64,000 nt of DNA from Natronospira elongata (GTDB taxonomy: Bacteria > Pseudomonadota > Gammaproteobacteria > Natronospirales > Natronospiraceae): assembly GCF_034931365.1 (NCBI RefSeq), contig NZ_JAYGII010000012.1, forward strand, positions 19,453-83,452. Reading direction: 5' to 3'. Position 1 is the stretch's first letter. Every line of letters begins with the position of its first letter. Position numbers and translations under genes: made by a program. Shown here piece after piece: positions 8,385-15,750 of the stretch. The notes below the pieces were generated by a model. The model made no database searches. It saw only the letters and a program-made list of their open reading frames with translations, and was not told the origin of the DNA.

Positions 8385-9617
8385 CTAGATCAAGGACTCG
8401 GCCGCGGTGATGGAGCGCAGACGATCATCCCCGAATTCATGAGGGTCGACGGCATTCTGAATGCCCCAACTGACCCCGCCACGATCCTCTGCGGCCAGAT
8501 TGACCAGGGGCCGGCGGCGATAAGGATTGCCACGCGGATCTTCCAGCATCATCAACACGGGCTTGAGCCGGTTGCTGCGGTTCTGGGTCACCACCATGCC
8601 CCTCGCACCGTTGCTCAGGCTGACCACCGTGCCGATGGGGTAGACGCCCATGCAACGAATGAAGCGCTCAATGCGCTCATTACCGAACTGCTCCGCGCAC
8701 TCCTTGCGCAGTTTGGCCAATGCCTTGTGCGGCGACAGCGGCGGCGAATTCGGCCAGTCGCCGGTCATGGCGTCGTAGACGTCCACCAGCCCCACCATCA
8801 GGGCCAGCGGATCTATGCGCTCGCCCACCAGACGATCTGGATAGCCGCTGCCATCGAGACGCTCGTGGTGCTGGCGTACGATCCGCAATACGGCATCCGG
8901 CACCCCACCGGACTGCATCAGCAGGCGATACCCCTGCTCCGGATGGGCACGCATGATAGCCATCTCGTCGTCATCAAGCGGACCGTCCTTATGAATGATG
9001 CTGCGAGCGACACGGACCTTGCCGATATCATGCAGCAATCCACCCATGCCCACGGCCTCGATGTCATCGCGGCCCAGGCCTTCGTGGCGCGCGAAGATCA
9101 TGCTGATGACAGCGGTATTGATGCTATGGAGCGCGGTGTGCTCATCCTTGTCCCGCAACTGGATCAGCCAGAGGGAGGCCGCCGGATTGCTGAGGATCGT
9201 ATCCAGCAACTCGGTCACGACTGTTCTCACGCCCTGGATACTGACGTGCTTGCCCATGCGGGCATCATCCATGAGCACTTCCAGGTACTGACTGGTCTTC
9301 TGGCGAATATCCAGGGCCCGGGCCAATTCCCGCTTGATGGACTTGAAGCGGTGCTCGGCGGGCGCCTCTTCGCTGAGCACTGAGCCACCCCGGCCACGGT
9401 CGAGGACAGCGGCTCGCTGAATTTTCGACTGCAGGTCCGGCCGCGAACGCTCAATGTCCACATAGACGAACTGGCAGCTCTCGCGTAGCTGGGCGAGTTC
9501 ACGCCGGGATTCCACGGTAAACCCCTGGAACAGGAAGGGAGATTCCAGCCAGGGTCGATCCAGCTCGGCTACGTACATGCCGGTGGAAACATCGGTAACT
9601 TTCAGTTTGCACTTCAT
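8385..9617 (-). CDS. HD-GYP domain cyclic-di-GMP phosphodiesterase (DUF3391 N-terminus)
   Basis: This 410-residue protein has an N-terminal DUF3391 region (residues 1-130). The HD-GYP domain follows at about 150-330, with LLHDIGKVRVARS carrying the HD metal pair and QHHERLDGSGYPDRL carrying the extended HHE...GYP signature. HD-GYP enzymes hydrolyse c-di-GMP to GMP. There is no signal peptide or membrane segment, so it is cytoplasmic. Metal-ligand positions look intact, so it should be active. GGAGG precedes the ATG, and it has its own terminator. The opposing enzyme type, a GGDEF cyclase, is encoded at 32652-33974. Confidence 0.93.
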   Translation of the reverse strand: MKCKLKVTDVSTGMYVAELDRPWLESPFLFQGFTVESRRELAQLRESCQFVYVDIERSRPDLQSKIQRAAVLDRGRGGSVLSEEAPAEHRFKSIKRELARALDIRQKTSQYLEVLMDDARMGKHVSIQGVRTVVTELLDTILSNPAASLWLIQLRDKDEHTALHSINTAVISMIFARHEGLGRDDIEAVGMGGLLHDIGKVRVARSIIHKDGPLDDDEMAIMRAHPEQGYRLLMQSGGVPDAVLRIVRQHHERLDGSGYPDRLVGERIDPLALMVGLVDVYDAMTGDWPNSPPLSPHKALAKLRKECAEQFGNERIERFIRCMGVYPIGTVVSLSNGARGMVVTQNRSNRLKPVLMMLEDPRGNPYRRRPLVNLAAEDRGGVSWGIQNAVDPHEFGDDRLRSITAAESLI

Positions 9618-10051
9618 TAATCCGGTCCTCCGGATGCGGCGAAGTACCGCTCAGGCGGCACCATCCAGGTCAATCGGGCCTGCCCATCCATCCCCTCACG
9701 ATATGGATTTAGGCTTAGACCGGCCCGCAGTCCCCCCCCGGATGCGTCGCCCCGCCTGTTGCAGGCGTGGCAGGCAAGTCAGAGTATATCACCCGCCCAG
9801 GGCCTTAATGCCCTTGACAGGTCATGATCAAGGTATCGGCTGCATGACCGGTTAACTTGAGCTGACAAAAGGCACAAGGACACGCTCCTGGCGTTGTCCG
9901 AACAGGGCCTTGCAGCGGGCAACCCTCAAATTTTCGGGCTATTTTACCCAAACCCTGAAATGCAGCAACCGCAAATTGCCGACGCGCCCTGCTAGACTGA
10001 AGCGAGACGGGCCTTCGCCCACAGAACAAAACTGACAAATCGGGGAATAAC
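9618..10051. other. Intergenic region of 434 bases, no gene seen
   Basis: This is the divergent spacer between the HD-GYP gene (minus) and the membrane-protein gene at 10052 (plus). It holds a C8 run at about 9732. On the minus strand a TATACT hexamer (plus-strand 9783-9788) could be a -10 element for the HD-GYP gene. I compared it with the known c-di-GMP riboswitch core and saw no match. No reading frame has a ribosome-binding site with plausible coding character. Confidence 0.5.
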
Positions 10052-11467
10052 ATGTCACTGGATGATCGGTTCCCGGTCAGCGGCAACTTCTGGATTGACC
10101 TGCTCGTTCTCGTCGTTGCCGCCATCGGGCTGCTGTATCTGGCGCGCAGCACGGCGCATGAAATCCTGCTGGGGCTGACCCGGGCCCTGACCAGCACCTT
10201 GCGGGTCGCCCACCGAGCCATGGCGGTCTGGGGGACGCAGTTACGCCGGGGCGGTCAGAGTGCCCTGTATCAGTTGGTGGGTGAACACCAGCGCCGACTC
10301 ACCAGCCGGGAGCTGGAGCATTTGCGAAACCATGTTCACGGCGCCCTGAAGGAAGCGCCGGCCCTCAAGGAGGCCATCGAAGGCAACATTGCTCAATTGG
10401 AGCGGGATTACGAGGCGGGCCCCGCCCTGCCGGAACCTCCCGCCGCCTGGGGAGAGCTGGTAGAAAAGATCACCGCGGTTCAGGACAAGGCCGACTCCAG
10501 CCTCCGGGATACGCTGGATGCCTTGCGAGTGAGCGTGGAGAAAAGTTGCCAGCAACTTACCGGCCAGCATGATCGGCATTCCCGTCAGGCCCAACACCAC
10601 CTGGGCAGGCTCCAGCCGGTCTGGCAGCAGGCCCGAGACAGTCTGGAAGGCCTGGAGAAGCGCCTGGCCAATCTTGATGAACGACTGGTAGCCACAAACC
10701 GCCGCATCCGACGCTTCGAGACCCTCCAGGCTCAGCGAAACACCCAGACCAGTCGATTCAGGGCCTGGCTGGCACTGAACCTGGGCATCAGCGGTTTTCT
10801 GCTTCTGGTGGGCGCAATGATCACACTGGTCAACTATCACCTGCTGGCAACACCGCTACAGGAAGCGTTCGGGACACAGGCGAACATCGGCCCCTTCCAG
10901 GCGGCTCCTTTCACGGCCATTGCCGTAACCGCTGCCCAGATGGGTCTCGCCTTGCTGATCTCCGATACCGCGCGAATCACGCGCCTGCTGCTGCCGATCA
11001 GCCGCATGTCGGCCCTGTCCCGTCGCGTACTCCTGGGCATAGCAAGCGTTGCCCTGATCCTGCTGGCATTGACCGAAGCCGGGCTGGCTTTTACCCGCGA
11101 CACTATTGCCCTGGAGTCCGAATGGCTACGCCGTGAACTGGAACAGGGGATCGCGACCGGCAGCCCGGACCTTCGCATTGTCCCGGCCATGGCTCAGATG
11201 GTGATGGGCTTCATCCTTCCCTTCGCCTTTATTGCCCTGGTCCCGGCCCTGGAGTCCTTCTTTCAGACCGCTCGGGTCGCCCTGCTGCTTTCCGCCGCCT
11301 TCCTGATTGGCACCCTGGCCACGCTGACAAGGCTACTGGCCCGGTTGATCTCCAGTGCCGGCCACCTGCTGGTTTATATCTACGATCTGATCATCGTCGT
11401 CCCGCTCAGCCTGGAGCGCCGCTTTCGCCGCCGGGAACCCGGCCTGGGGGGAGGCGAGGAGGTATGA
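10052..11467 (+). CDS. Polytopic membrane protein with cytoplasmic coiled coil, unknown function
   Basis: This 471-residue protein was not recognised as a characterised family. A first transmembrane helix spans about residues 12-31 (DLLVLVVAAIGLLYLA). A long charged, Gln/Glu-rich helical region of about 70-240 is probably coiled coil. Four or five further hydrophobic segments lie between about 245 and 450 (LGISGFLLLVGAMITLV, VLLGIASVALILLALT and others). The C-terminus is basic. It overlaps the following lipoprotein gene by four bases, so the two are translationally coupled and probably form one envelope unit. No catalytic motif is visible. Confidence 0.75.
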   Translation: MSLDDRFPVSGNFWIDLLVLVVAAIGLLYLARSTAHEILLGLTRALTSTLRVAHRAMAVWGTQLRRGGQSALYQLVGEHQRRLTSRELEHLRNHVHGALKEAPALKEAIEGNIAQLERDYEAGPALPEPPAAWGELVEKITAVQDKADSSLRDTLDALRVSVEKSCQQLTGQHDRHSRQAQHHLGRLQPVWQQARDSLEGLEKRLANLDERLVATNRRIRRFETLQAQRNTQTSRFRAWLALNLGISGFLLLVGAMITLVNYHLLATPLQEAFGTQANIGPFQAAPFTAIAVTAAQMGLALLISDTARITRLLLPISRMSALSRRVLLGIASVALILLALTEAGLAFTRDTIALESEWLRRELEQGIATGSPDLRIVPAMAQMVMGFILPFAFIALVPALESFFQTARVALLLSAAFLIGTLATLTRLLARLISSAGHLLVYIYDLIIVVPLSLERRFRRREPGLGGGEEV

Positions 11468-12090
11468 AGACCCGCCTTTCATTGCTGCTACTGGCGGGGC
11501 TGGTCCTGTGCGCTTGCGCTCCGGCCAGTGAGGAGGAAGTAATAACCCGCGCGCTGGCCGTGGACCATGAGAGCCTGCCCAGCCATAGGCATGCCGACCG
11601 GCTCGACGCCCTCCAGCGTCGCTTCCTGCTGGACCAGAATCCCGGCGATCAGTTGCTGATTGCACCATGGGACACCGAGGAGTCTGACGTACCTTACCTG
11701 ATCACGCGGCTATCCGACCGCCCTCTCACCGCGACACGGGAGCTGCGTCTCCTGCATGACAAAGTTAGGAGCGCTGACGCCCGCAGCAACTCGGAGCTGG
11801 GCTATCTGCTTTCCAGTCTGGCTGGGAAGCTGGCCCCGCCGACCGGGACACGTTGCCTGTATCTGGCCATGTCACCATCGAACGCCGGTCCACCACCAGC
11901 CATTGAGGATGAGCCGGGTCGGGGACGCCATGGCGCCGGCTGGCGTGCTCACCTGCTGATTCCAGACCCTGAATCGGACCCGCTTGAACAACGCAATCGC
12001 TGGATCCGCCACCTGCATGAGCTGGGGGCGAGTCGCATCCAGGTCCACACTCTGGACCACCCCCTGGAACAATTGCCGCCCTGCCGTTGA
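11464..12090 (+). CDS. Predicted lipoprotein coupled to the preceding membrane protein
   Basis: This 208-residue protein has a signal sequence with lipobox LCAC (acylated Cys at about residue 19), so it should be membrane-anchored. Asp follows neither +2 nor +3, so it is likely sorted to the outer membrane, although periplasmic inner-membrane retention cannot be excluded. The mature part has DQNPGDQLLIAPWD and a Rossmann-like ending with HLHELGASRIQVHTL. No family is recognised. The ATGA overlap with the upstream gene and the terminator right after define a two-gene operon. Confidence 0.7.
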   Translation: MKTRLSLLLLAGLVLCACAPASEEEVITRALAVDHESLPSHRHADRLDALQRRFLLDQNPGDQLLIAPWDTEESDVPYLITRLSDRPLTATRELRLLHDKVRSADARSNSELGYLLSSLAGKLAPPTGTRCLYLAMSPSNAGPPPAIEDEPGRGRHGAGWRAHLLIPDPESDPLEQRNRWIRHLHELGASRIQVHTLDHPLEQLPPCR

Positions 12091-12093
12091 AGC

Positions 12094-12126
12094 AAAAAAA
12101 AGAGCACCGACACTGTCGGTGCTCTT
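12094..12126. terminator. Bidirectional terminator between lipoprotein gene and tRNA-Glu
   Basis: A long stem, AGAGCACCGA paired with TCGGTGCTCT, is flanked by an A8 run on one side and TTTATA on the other. It serves the lipoprotein operon (plus) and the gltX-tRNA operon (minus). Confidence 0.85.
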
Positions 12127-12131
12127 TATAG

Positions 12132-12207
12132 TGGCGTCCCCACGGGGATTCGAACCCCGGTCGCCGCCGTGAAAGGGCGGTGTCCTAGGCCTCTAGACGA
12201 TGGGGAC
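12132..12207 (-). tRNA. tRNA-Glu (anticodon TTC)
   Basis: On the minus strand the gene begins GTCCCCATCG. It has a full cloverleaf with anticodon loop CTTTCAC, T-arm GGTTCGAATCC, an acceptor stem pairing GTCCCCA with TGGGGAC, and an encoded CCA. It is 76 bases long. It lies downstream of gltX, which charges it. Confidence 0.97.
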
Positions 12208-12242
12208 GCAGAAACTTTTCAGATCTGCTGGCCTAGCTTGTT

Positions 12243-12318
12243 TGGTGGAGCCAGGCGGGATCGAACCGCCGACCTCCTGCATGCCATGCAGGCGCTCTCC
12301 CAGCTGAGCTATGGCCCC
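12243..12318 (-). tRNA. tRNA-Ala (anticodon GGC)
   Basis: The minus strand begins GGGGCCATAGCTCAG. The anticodon stem is CCTGC/GCAGG with loop ATGGCAT, the T-arm is GGTTCGATCCC, and discriminator A is followed by an encoded CCA. It is 76 bases long, 35 bases upstream of tRNA-Glu in the same transcript direction. Confidence 0.97.
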
Positions 12319-12397
12319 TTGTTTCTTGCTGGAGCGCCCCGCCGCGACGTGCGCTCAACCAACGAGGCGCGCATTTTGCAGGAGCGCCTCGCGCCTG

Positions 12398-13819
12398 TCA
12401 AGCACTCTCGGCAGATTCCTTTCTGCTCTGTATGTAAGCCAGTGCCCGATCAATGCGTTCCACTGTCTTTTCCCGACCGAGCAGCGCAAGCGTCTGGTCG
12501 ATGGGGGGCGATACCGGCCCGCCAGAAACTGCGACTCGAATGGGTTGCGCCACCTTGCCAAGCTTGAGCTCCTGCTCCTCGGCCACGGCATTGACCACGG
12601 CATGGATCTTCTCCGCCTGCCAGTCCTCCAATGACGAAAGGGCCGCCTTTACAGCCTCAAGCGGCGCTTCGGCGACCGGACGCAGATTCTTCTTCGCTGC
12701 CTTTTCATCGAATTCATCAAAATCCCGGAAGAAAAACAGACTGTTGTCGGCCATTTCCACCAGGGTCTTGGCACGCTCCTGCTGCGAGACCACGATGGGT
12801 TCCAGGGATGGCCCCGCGGACAGATCACAGCCACGGGCCTCAAGCAGCGGCGCCAGGGCCTTGGCGACGTCTCCCGGCTCGCTTTCCTTGATGTAATGCT
12901 GGTTGAGCCAAAGCAGCTTTTCCGGGTTGAAGGTAGAGGCCGAGCGATTGACTTCATCGATATCGAACAGCTCGACCATCTCTTCCCGGCTGAAGACTTC
13001 CTGGTCTCCGTGAGACCAGCCCAGGCGGACCAGATAATTGATCAGGGCGTCGGGCAGATAGCCCTCCTCCCGGTACTGGAGCACGCTCACCGCCCCGTGG
13101 CGCTTGGACAGCCGGGCCCCATCGGAGCCGAGAATCATGGGCACATGGGCATAAACCGGTGGTTCGCCGCCCAGAGCCCGGATCATGTTGATCTGCCGCG
13201 GGGTGTTATTGAGATGGTCATCACCACGAATGACATGGGTAATCTGCATATCCATGTCGTCCACCACCACGGTGAAGTTGTAGGTCGGCGTGCCATCGGA
13301 GCGGGCAATGATCAGATCATCCAGCTCACTGTTGTTGAAGCTCACATGACCGCGAACCCGGTCATCGAAGACCACCGCCCCATCCTGGGGATTACGAAAA
13401 CGGATCACCGGCTCCACCCCTTCACGGGCGTCACTCCGGTCACGGCAGCGGCCGTCGTAACGTGGCTTTTCCTTGCGCGCCCGCTGAGCCTCCCGCATCT
13501 CATCCAGTTCCTCACGGGTGCAATAGCAGCGGTAGGCCTTGCCCTCATCAAGCAGCTTCTGAATCAGCTCCCGATAACGATCAAAGCGTTGTGTCTGGTA
13601 GAAGGGGCCCTCATCGTAATCAAGCCCCATCCACTCTATGCCATCGAGAATGGCCTGCACGGACTCGGGTGTGGAACGCTCGCGATCCGTGTCCTCAATC
13701 CGGAGCACGAACTTGCCCTGATGCTTGCGGGCGTAGAGCCAGCAGAACAGCGCCGTGCGGGCGCCACCGATGTGCAGATAGCCGGTGGGGCTGGGCGCAA
13801 AGCGGGTCCGAATCGTCAT
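12398..13819 (-). CDS. gltX: Glutamyl-tRNA synthetase
   Basis: This 473-residue class I synthetase attaches Glu to tRNA-Glu. The HIGH-type motif is HIGG in FAPSPTGYLHIGGARTA (residues 7-23). The KMSKS-type motif is LSKRHGAVSV at about 238-247. The Glu-binding RIEDTDRERS and the C-terminal anticodon-binding helical domain are present, and length matches bacterial GluRS. The gene is followed by tRNA-Ala and tRNA-Glu on the same strand, so a single transcript may carry the enzyme and its substrate tRNA. It is divergent from the HPF-like gene. Confidence 0.98.
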   Translation of the reverse strand: MTIRTRFAPSPTGYLHIGGARTALFCWLYARKHQGKFVLRIEDTDRERSTPESVQAILDGIEWMGLDYDEGPFYQTQRFDRYRELIQKLLDEGKAYRCYCTREELDEMREAQRARKEKPRYDGRCRDRSDAREGVEPVIRFRNPQDGAVVFDDRVRGHVSFNNSELDDLIIARSDGTPTYNFTVVVDDMDMQITHVIRGDDHLNNTPRQINMIRALGGEPPVYAHVPMILGSDGARLSKRHGAVSVLQYREEGYLPDALINYLVRLGWSHGDQEVFSREEMVELFDIDEVNRSASTFNPEKLLWLNQHYIKESEPGDVAKALAPLLEARGCDLSAGPSLEPIVVSQQERAKTLVEMADNSLFFFRDFDEFDEKAAKKNLRPVAEAPLEAVKAALSSLEDWQAEKIHAVVNAVAEEQELKLGKVAQPIRVAVSGGPVSPPIDQTLALLGREKTVERIDRALAYIQSRKESAESA

Positions 13820-13976
13820 GCCATTCCTCCAGCGGAAAAAGCGTCCATTTTAGCAGACCGGCGACCGGGAAAGGCAGCTTGAACTCGGCGGCCGTACCCC
13901 CCATTGTGTAGTGACGGGTGATCGAGTCGGCCTTGCCGCCACCGCCCGCCTACCCACAGTGAGAGAAGGAGGCTTC

Positions 13977-14375
13977 ATGCAACTGCCCCTCGAGGTTCAT
14001 TTCAACAATATGGACCATTCCGATGCCCTGGAGGAACGCACCAGGGAACTGGCGGAAAAACTGGAAGGTGTGTGCCCCCAATTGCAGTCCTGCCGCGTGT
14101 TCATTGAGGCCGCCCATTACACCAAGGGGGCCGGGAACCTCTATGAGGTGCGCATCGACATGCGCGTACCGGGCCAGGAGGTCGTGGTCCATCACACTCA
14201 GGATGAGGCCGACAAGAAGTCCGAGGATGCCCACCAGGCCCTGTCCCGGACCTTCAAGACGGCTGAAAAGCGGCTGCGCGCCGCCATCGACAAGCGCAAG
14301 GACCTGAAAAAGGGCCGTGGCGACAAGCCCGGCAAGGCCCAGGCGGATGAAGTCCACGACCAGGGCGGCCTCTGA
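13977..14375 (+). CDS. HPF/RaiA-family ribosome-associated protein
   Basis: This 132-residue protein starts MQLPLEVHFNNMDHSDALEERTRELAEKLE, the conserved opening of ribosome hibernation-promoting and RaiA/YfiA proteins. The family binds the 30S decoding centre to stall or dimerise ribosomes under stress or in stationary phase. A basic and acidic low-complexity tail (about 100-132) is longer than in E. coli Hpf but lacks the long-HPF dimerisation domain. The start at 13977 was chosen because AGAAGGAGG precedes it. The upstream in-frame ATG at 13911 lies in non-conserved sequence. Confidence 0.88.
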   Translation: MQLPLEVHFNNMDHSDALEERTRELAEKLEGVCPQLQSCRVFIEAAHYTKGAGNLYEVRIDMRVPGQEVVVHHTQDEADKKSEDAHQALSRTFKTAEKRLRAAIDKRKDLKKGRGDKPGKAQADEVHDQGGL

Positions 14376-14396
14376 CCCGCCGCTGACTGATCCAAC

Positions 14397-14436
14397 GGGC
14401 CATGCGGTGCCGGAACGACCGGGCACCGCATGGCCC
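14397..14436 (+). terminator. Long GC hairpin after the HPF-like gene
   Basis: A 15-bp stem pairs GGGCCATGCGGTGCC with its complement. No T run follows, so termination strength is uncertain. Confidence 0.55.
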
Positions 14437-14551
14437 ACCACTCGTCCCCTTCCCCGCACCAGCCTCACCACCGGGGCCGCCCCGCAGTACCCCCCGGTCA
14501 GGCACCGCTGCTGACCAAGCGGAGTAACCGCCCTATTGCCTTTCGAATCCC

Positions 14552-14580
14552 TTGACCCAGGTCGATACCGGCTATATATT
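14552..14580 (+). promoter_or_regulatory. Sigma-70-type promoter of the persulfide dioxygenase gene
   Basis: TTGACC (14552-14557) and TATATT (14575-14580) are spaced by 17 bases, ending 32 bases before the start codon. The -10 overlaps the BigR-like operator, so a bound repressor would block it. Confidence 0.7.
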
Positions 14581-14593
14581 AGATTTAACTAAT
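14578..14593. promoter_or_regulatory. BigR/SqrR-like operator ATTAG-N6-CTAAT (site 1)
   Basis: The 16-base inverted repeat ATTAGATTTAACTAAT overlaps the -10 of the persulfide dioxygenase promoter. The same 5-6-5 geometry recurs at 15711, 35799 and, degenerately, 37936. Binding by the ArsR proteins encoded at 22166 or 37557 is inferred. Confidence 0.7.
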
Positions 14594-14612
14594 CTTTAAT
14601 TCGGAGACGATC

Positions 14613-15506
14613 ATGAAACCCGAAGTCACGAGCTTCTTCCACGAAGACACCAATACCTTTTCCTATGTTGTGCGGCCCCCGACAGGGTCAGGCGCCGTCA
14701 TCATCGATCCGGTTCTGGATTTCGACTACAAGGCGGCCCGCACCTGGACCGAAACCGCCGACCGCATTCTCGATTTTGTTCGCGACAATCAGTTGTCGGT
14801 GGAATGGATCCTCGAGACCCACGCCCATGCCGACCACCTCTCTGCCGCCCCCTACCTGGCCAGGGAACTGGGCGCCAGGGTGGCCATCGGTGAAGGGATC
14901 CAGGCGGTCCAGGATCGTTTCTCCAAGGTGTTCAATCTGCCCAATGAATACCAGCCCCGCGGGGCAGAGTTTGATCACCTGCTCAAGGACGGTGAAGTGC
15001 TGGAAACAGGTGGCCTGAGCATAGAAGTCATGCATACGCCGGGGCATACCTCCGACAGCAACAGCTTCCTGATCGGGGATGCGGTCTTCGTGGGTGACAC
15101 CCTGTTCATGCCGGACGCCGGCAGTGCCCGGGCGGATTTTCCCGGTGGTGATGCCGGGATGCTTTTTGACTCAATGCAGAAACTGCTCTCCCTGCCCCCC
15201 GAGACCCGCATGTTCATGTGCCACGACTACGGCCCTGGCGGTCGCGAGATCAAACATGAGACCACCGTGGCCGAGCAACGGGAGCGGAACATCCACGCCG
15301 GCCGGGGTGTGGCCCGCGAAGAGTACGTGAAGATGCGTCAGGAACGGGATGCCGGCCTGCCCATGCCACGCCTGATCATCCCCTCGGTGCAGGTCAACAT
15401 GCGTGCCGGCAAGCTGCCGCCAGCGGAAGACAACGATGTCAGCTATCTCAAGGTCCCACTCAATCTGCTGGGCAAGGCGCCGGGCGGGAACAGCGGGCAC
15501 GACTGA
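14613..15506 (+). CDS. Persulfide dioxygenase, Blh/ETHE1-type metallo-beta-lactamase fold
   Basis: This 297-residue protein carries the metallo-beta-lactamase motif THAHADH at about residues 69-75, then HTPGHTSDS (about 150), GDTLFMPDAGSARADFPGG (about 165-183) and the final metal His in MCHDYGPGG. The DAGSARADFPGG segment is characteristic of persulfide dioxygenases, which use one iron to oxidise glutathione persulfide to sulfite. There is no signal peptide, so it is cytoplasmic. It is controlled by a promoter overlapped by a BigR-like operator. It pairs functionally with the sulfide:quinone oxidoreductase at 20859, which generates persulfides. Confidence 0.93.
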   Translation: MKPEVTSFFHEDTNTFSYVVRPPTGSGAVIIDPVLDFDYKAARTWTETADRILDFVRDNQLSVEWILETHAHADHLSAAPYLARELGARVAIGEGIQAVQDRFSKVFNLPNEYQPRGAEFDHLLKDGEVLETGGLSIEVMHTPGHTSDSNSFLIGDAVFVGDTLFMPDAGSARADFPGGDAGMLFDSMQKLLSLPPETRMFMCHDYGPGGREIKHETTVAEQRERNIHAGRGVAREEYVKMRQERDAGLPMPRLIIPSVQVNMRAGKLPPAEDNDVSYLKVPLNLLGKAPGGNSGHD

Positions 15507-15593
15507 CGGGCCGCGGCCAGCCAAGGCGCCTGCCGATGATTGTGGTCATCACCCGCCACGATCACTGGGCGGAGACTGAGACAGGGACTTCCC

Positions 15594-15617
15594 GCTGCCG
15601 GGCCCCGCCCCGGCAGC
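15594..15617 (+). terminator. GC hairpin after persulfide dioxygenase gene
   Basis: GCTGCCGGG pairs with CCCGGCAGC around a C-rich loop. There is no T run, so it is a weak terminator or a 3' stabiliser. Confidence 0.4.
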
Positions 15618-15696
15618 GCCAGGCCCAGCGCAGGGGGTGGATGTGGCCGCAGATTGCTTTGACCAGATAAGCCCCATGCCTTGACGGCAGCGTGAA

Positions 15697-15726
15697 TTGA
15701 CACTATATTTATTAGCATCTTCTAAT
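15697..15726 (+). promoter_or_regulatory. Promoter of the MMPL-SQR operon
   Basis: A perfect -35 TTGACA (15697-15702) and TCTAAT (15721-15726, five of six to consensus) are spaced by 18 bases. The -10 lies inside the operator at 15711-15726, which fits simple repression. Confidence 0.7.
15711..15726. promoter_or_regulatory. BigR/SqrR-like operator ATTAG-N6-CTAAT (site 2)
   Basis: ATTAGCATCTTCTAAT has perfect 5-base arms and covers the promoter spacer and -10 element of the operon starting at 15751. Confidence 0.7.
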
Positions 15727-15750
15727 TGAGCACATACTGGAGATACGAAC

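Noticed and set aside
9618..10051. Possible c-di-GMP riboswitch before the HD-GYP gene
   Set aside because: No recognisable conserved core of the known c-di-GMP riboswitch classes; only a TATACT -10-like hexamer is visible.
15681..15694. TTGACGGCAG followed by CGTG, resembling a FixK-like box before the MMPL operon
   Set aside because: Only the left half matches; the right arm CGTG is not TCAA-like. The operon is better explained by the BigR-like operator and the TTGACA promoter.
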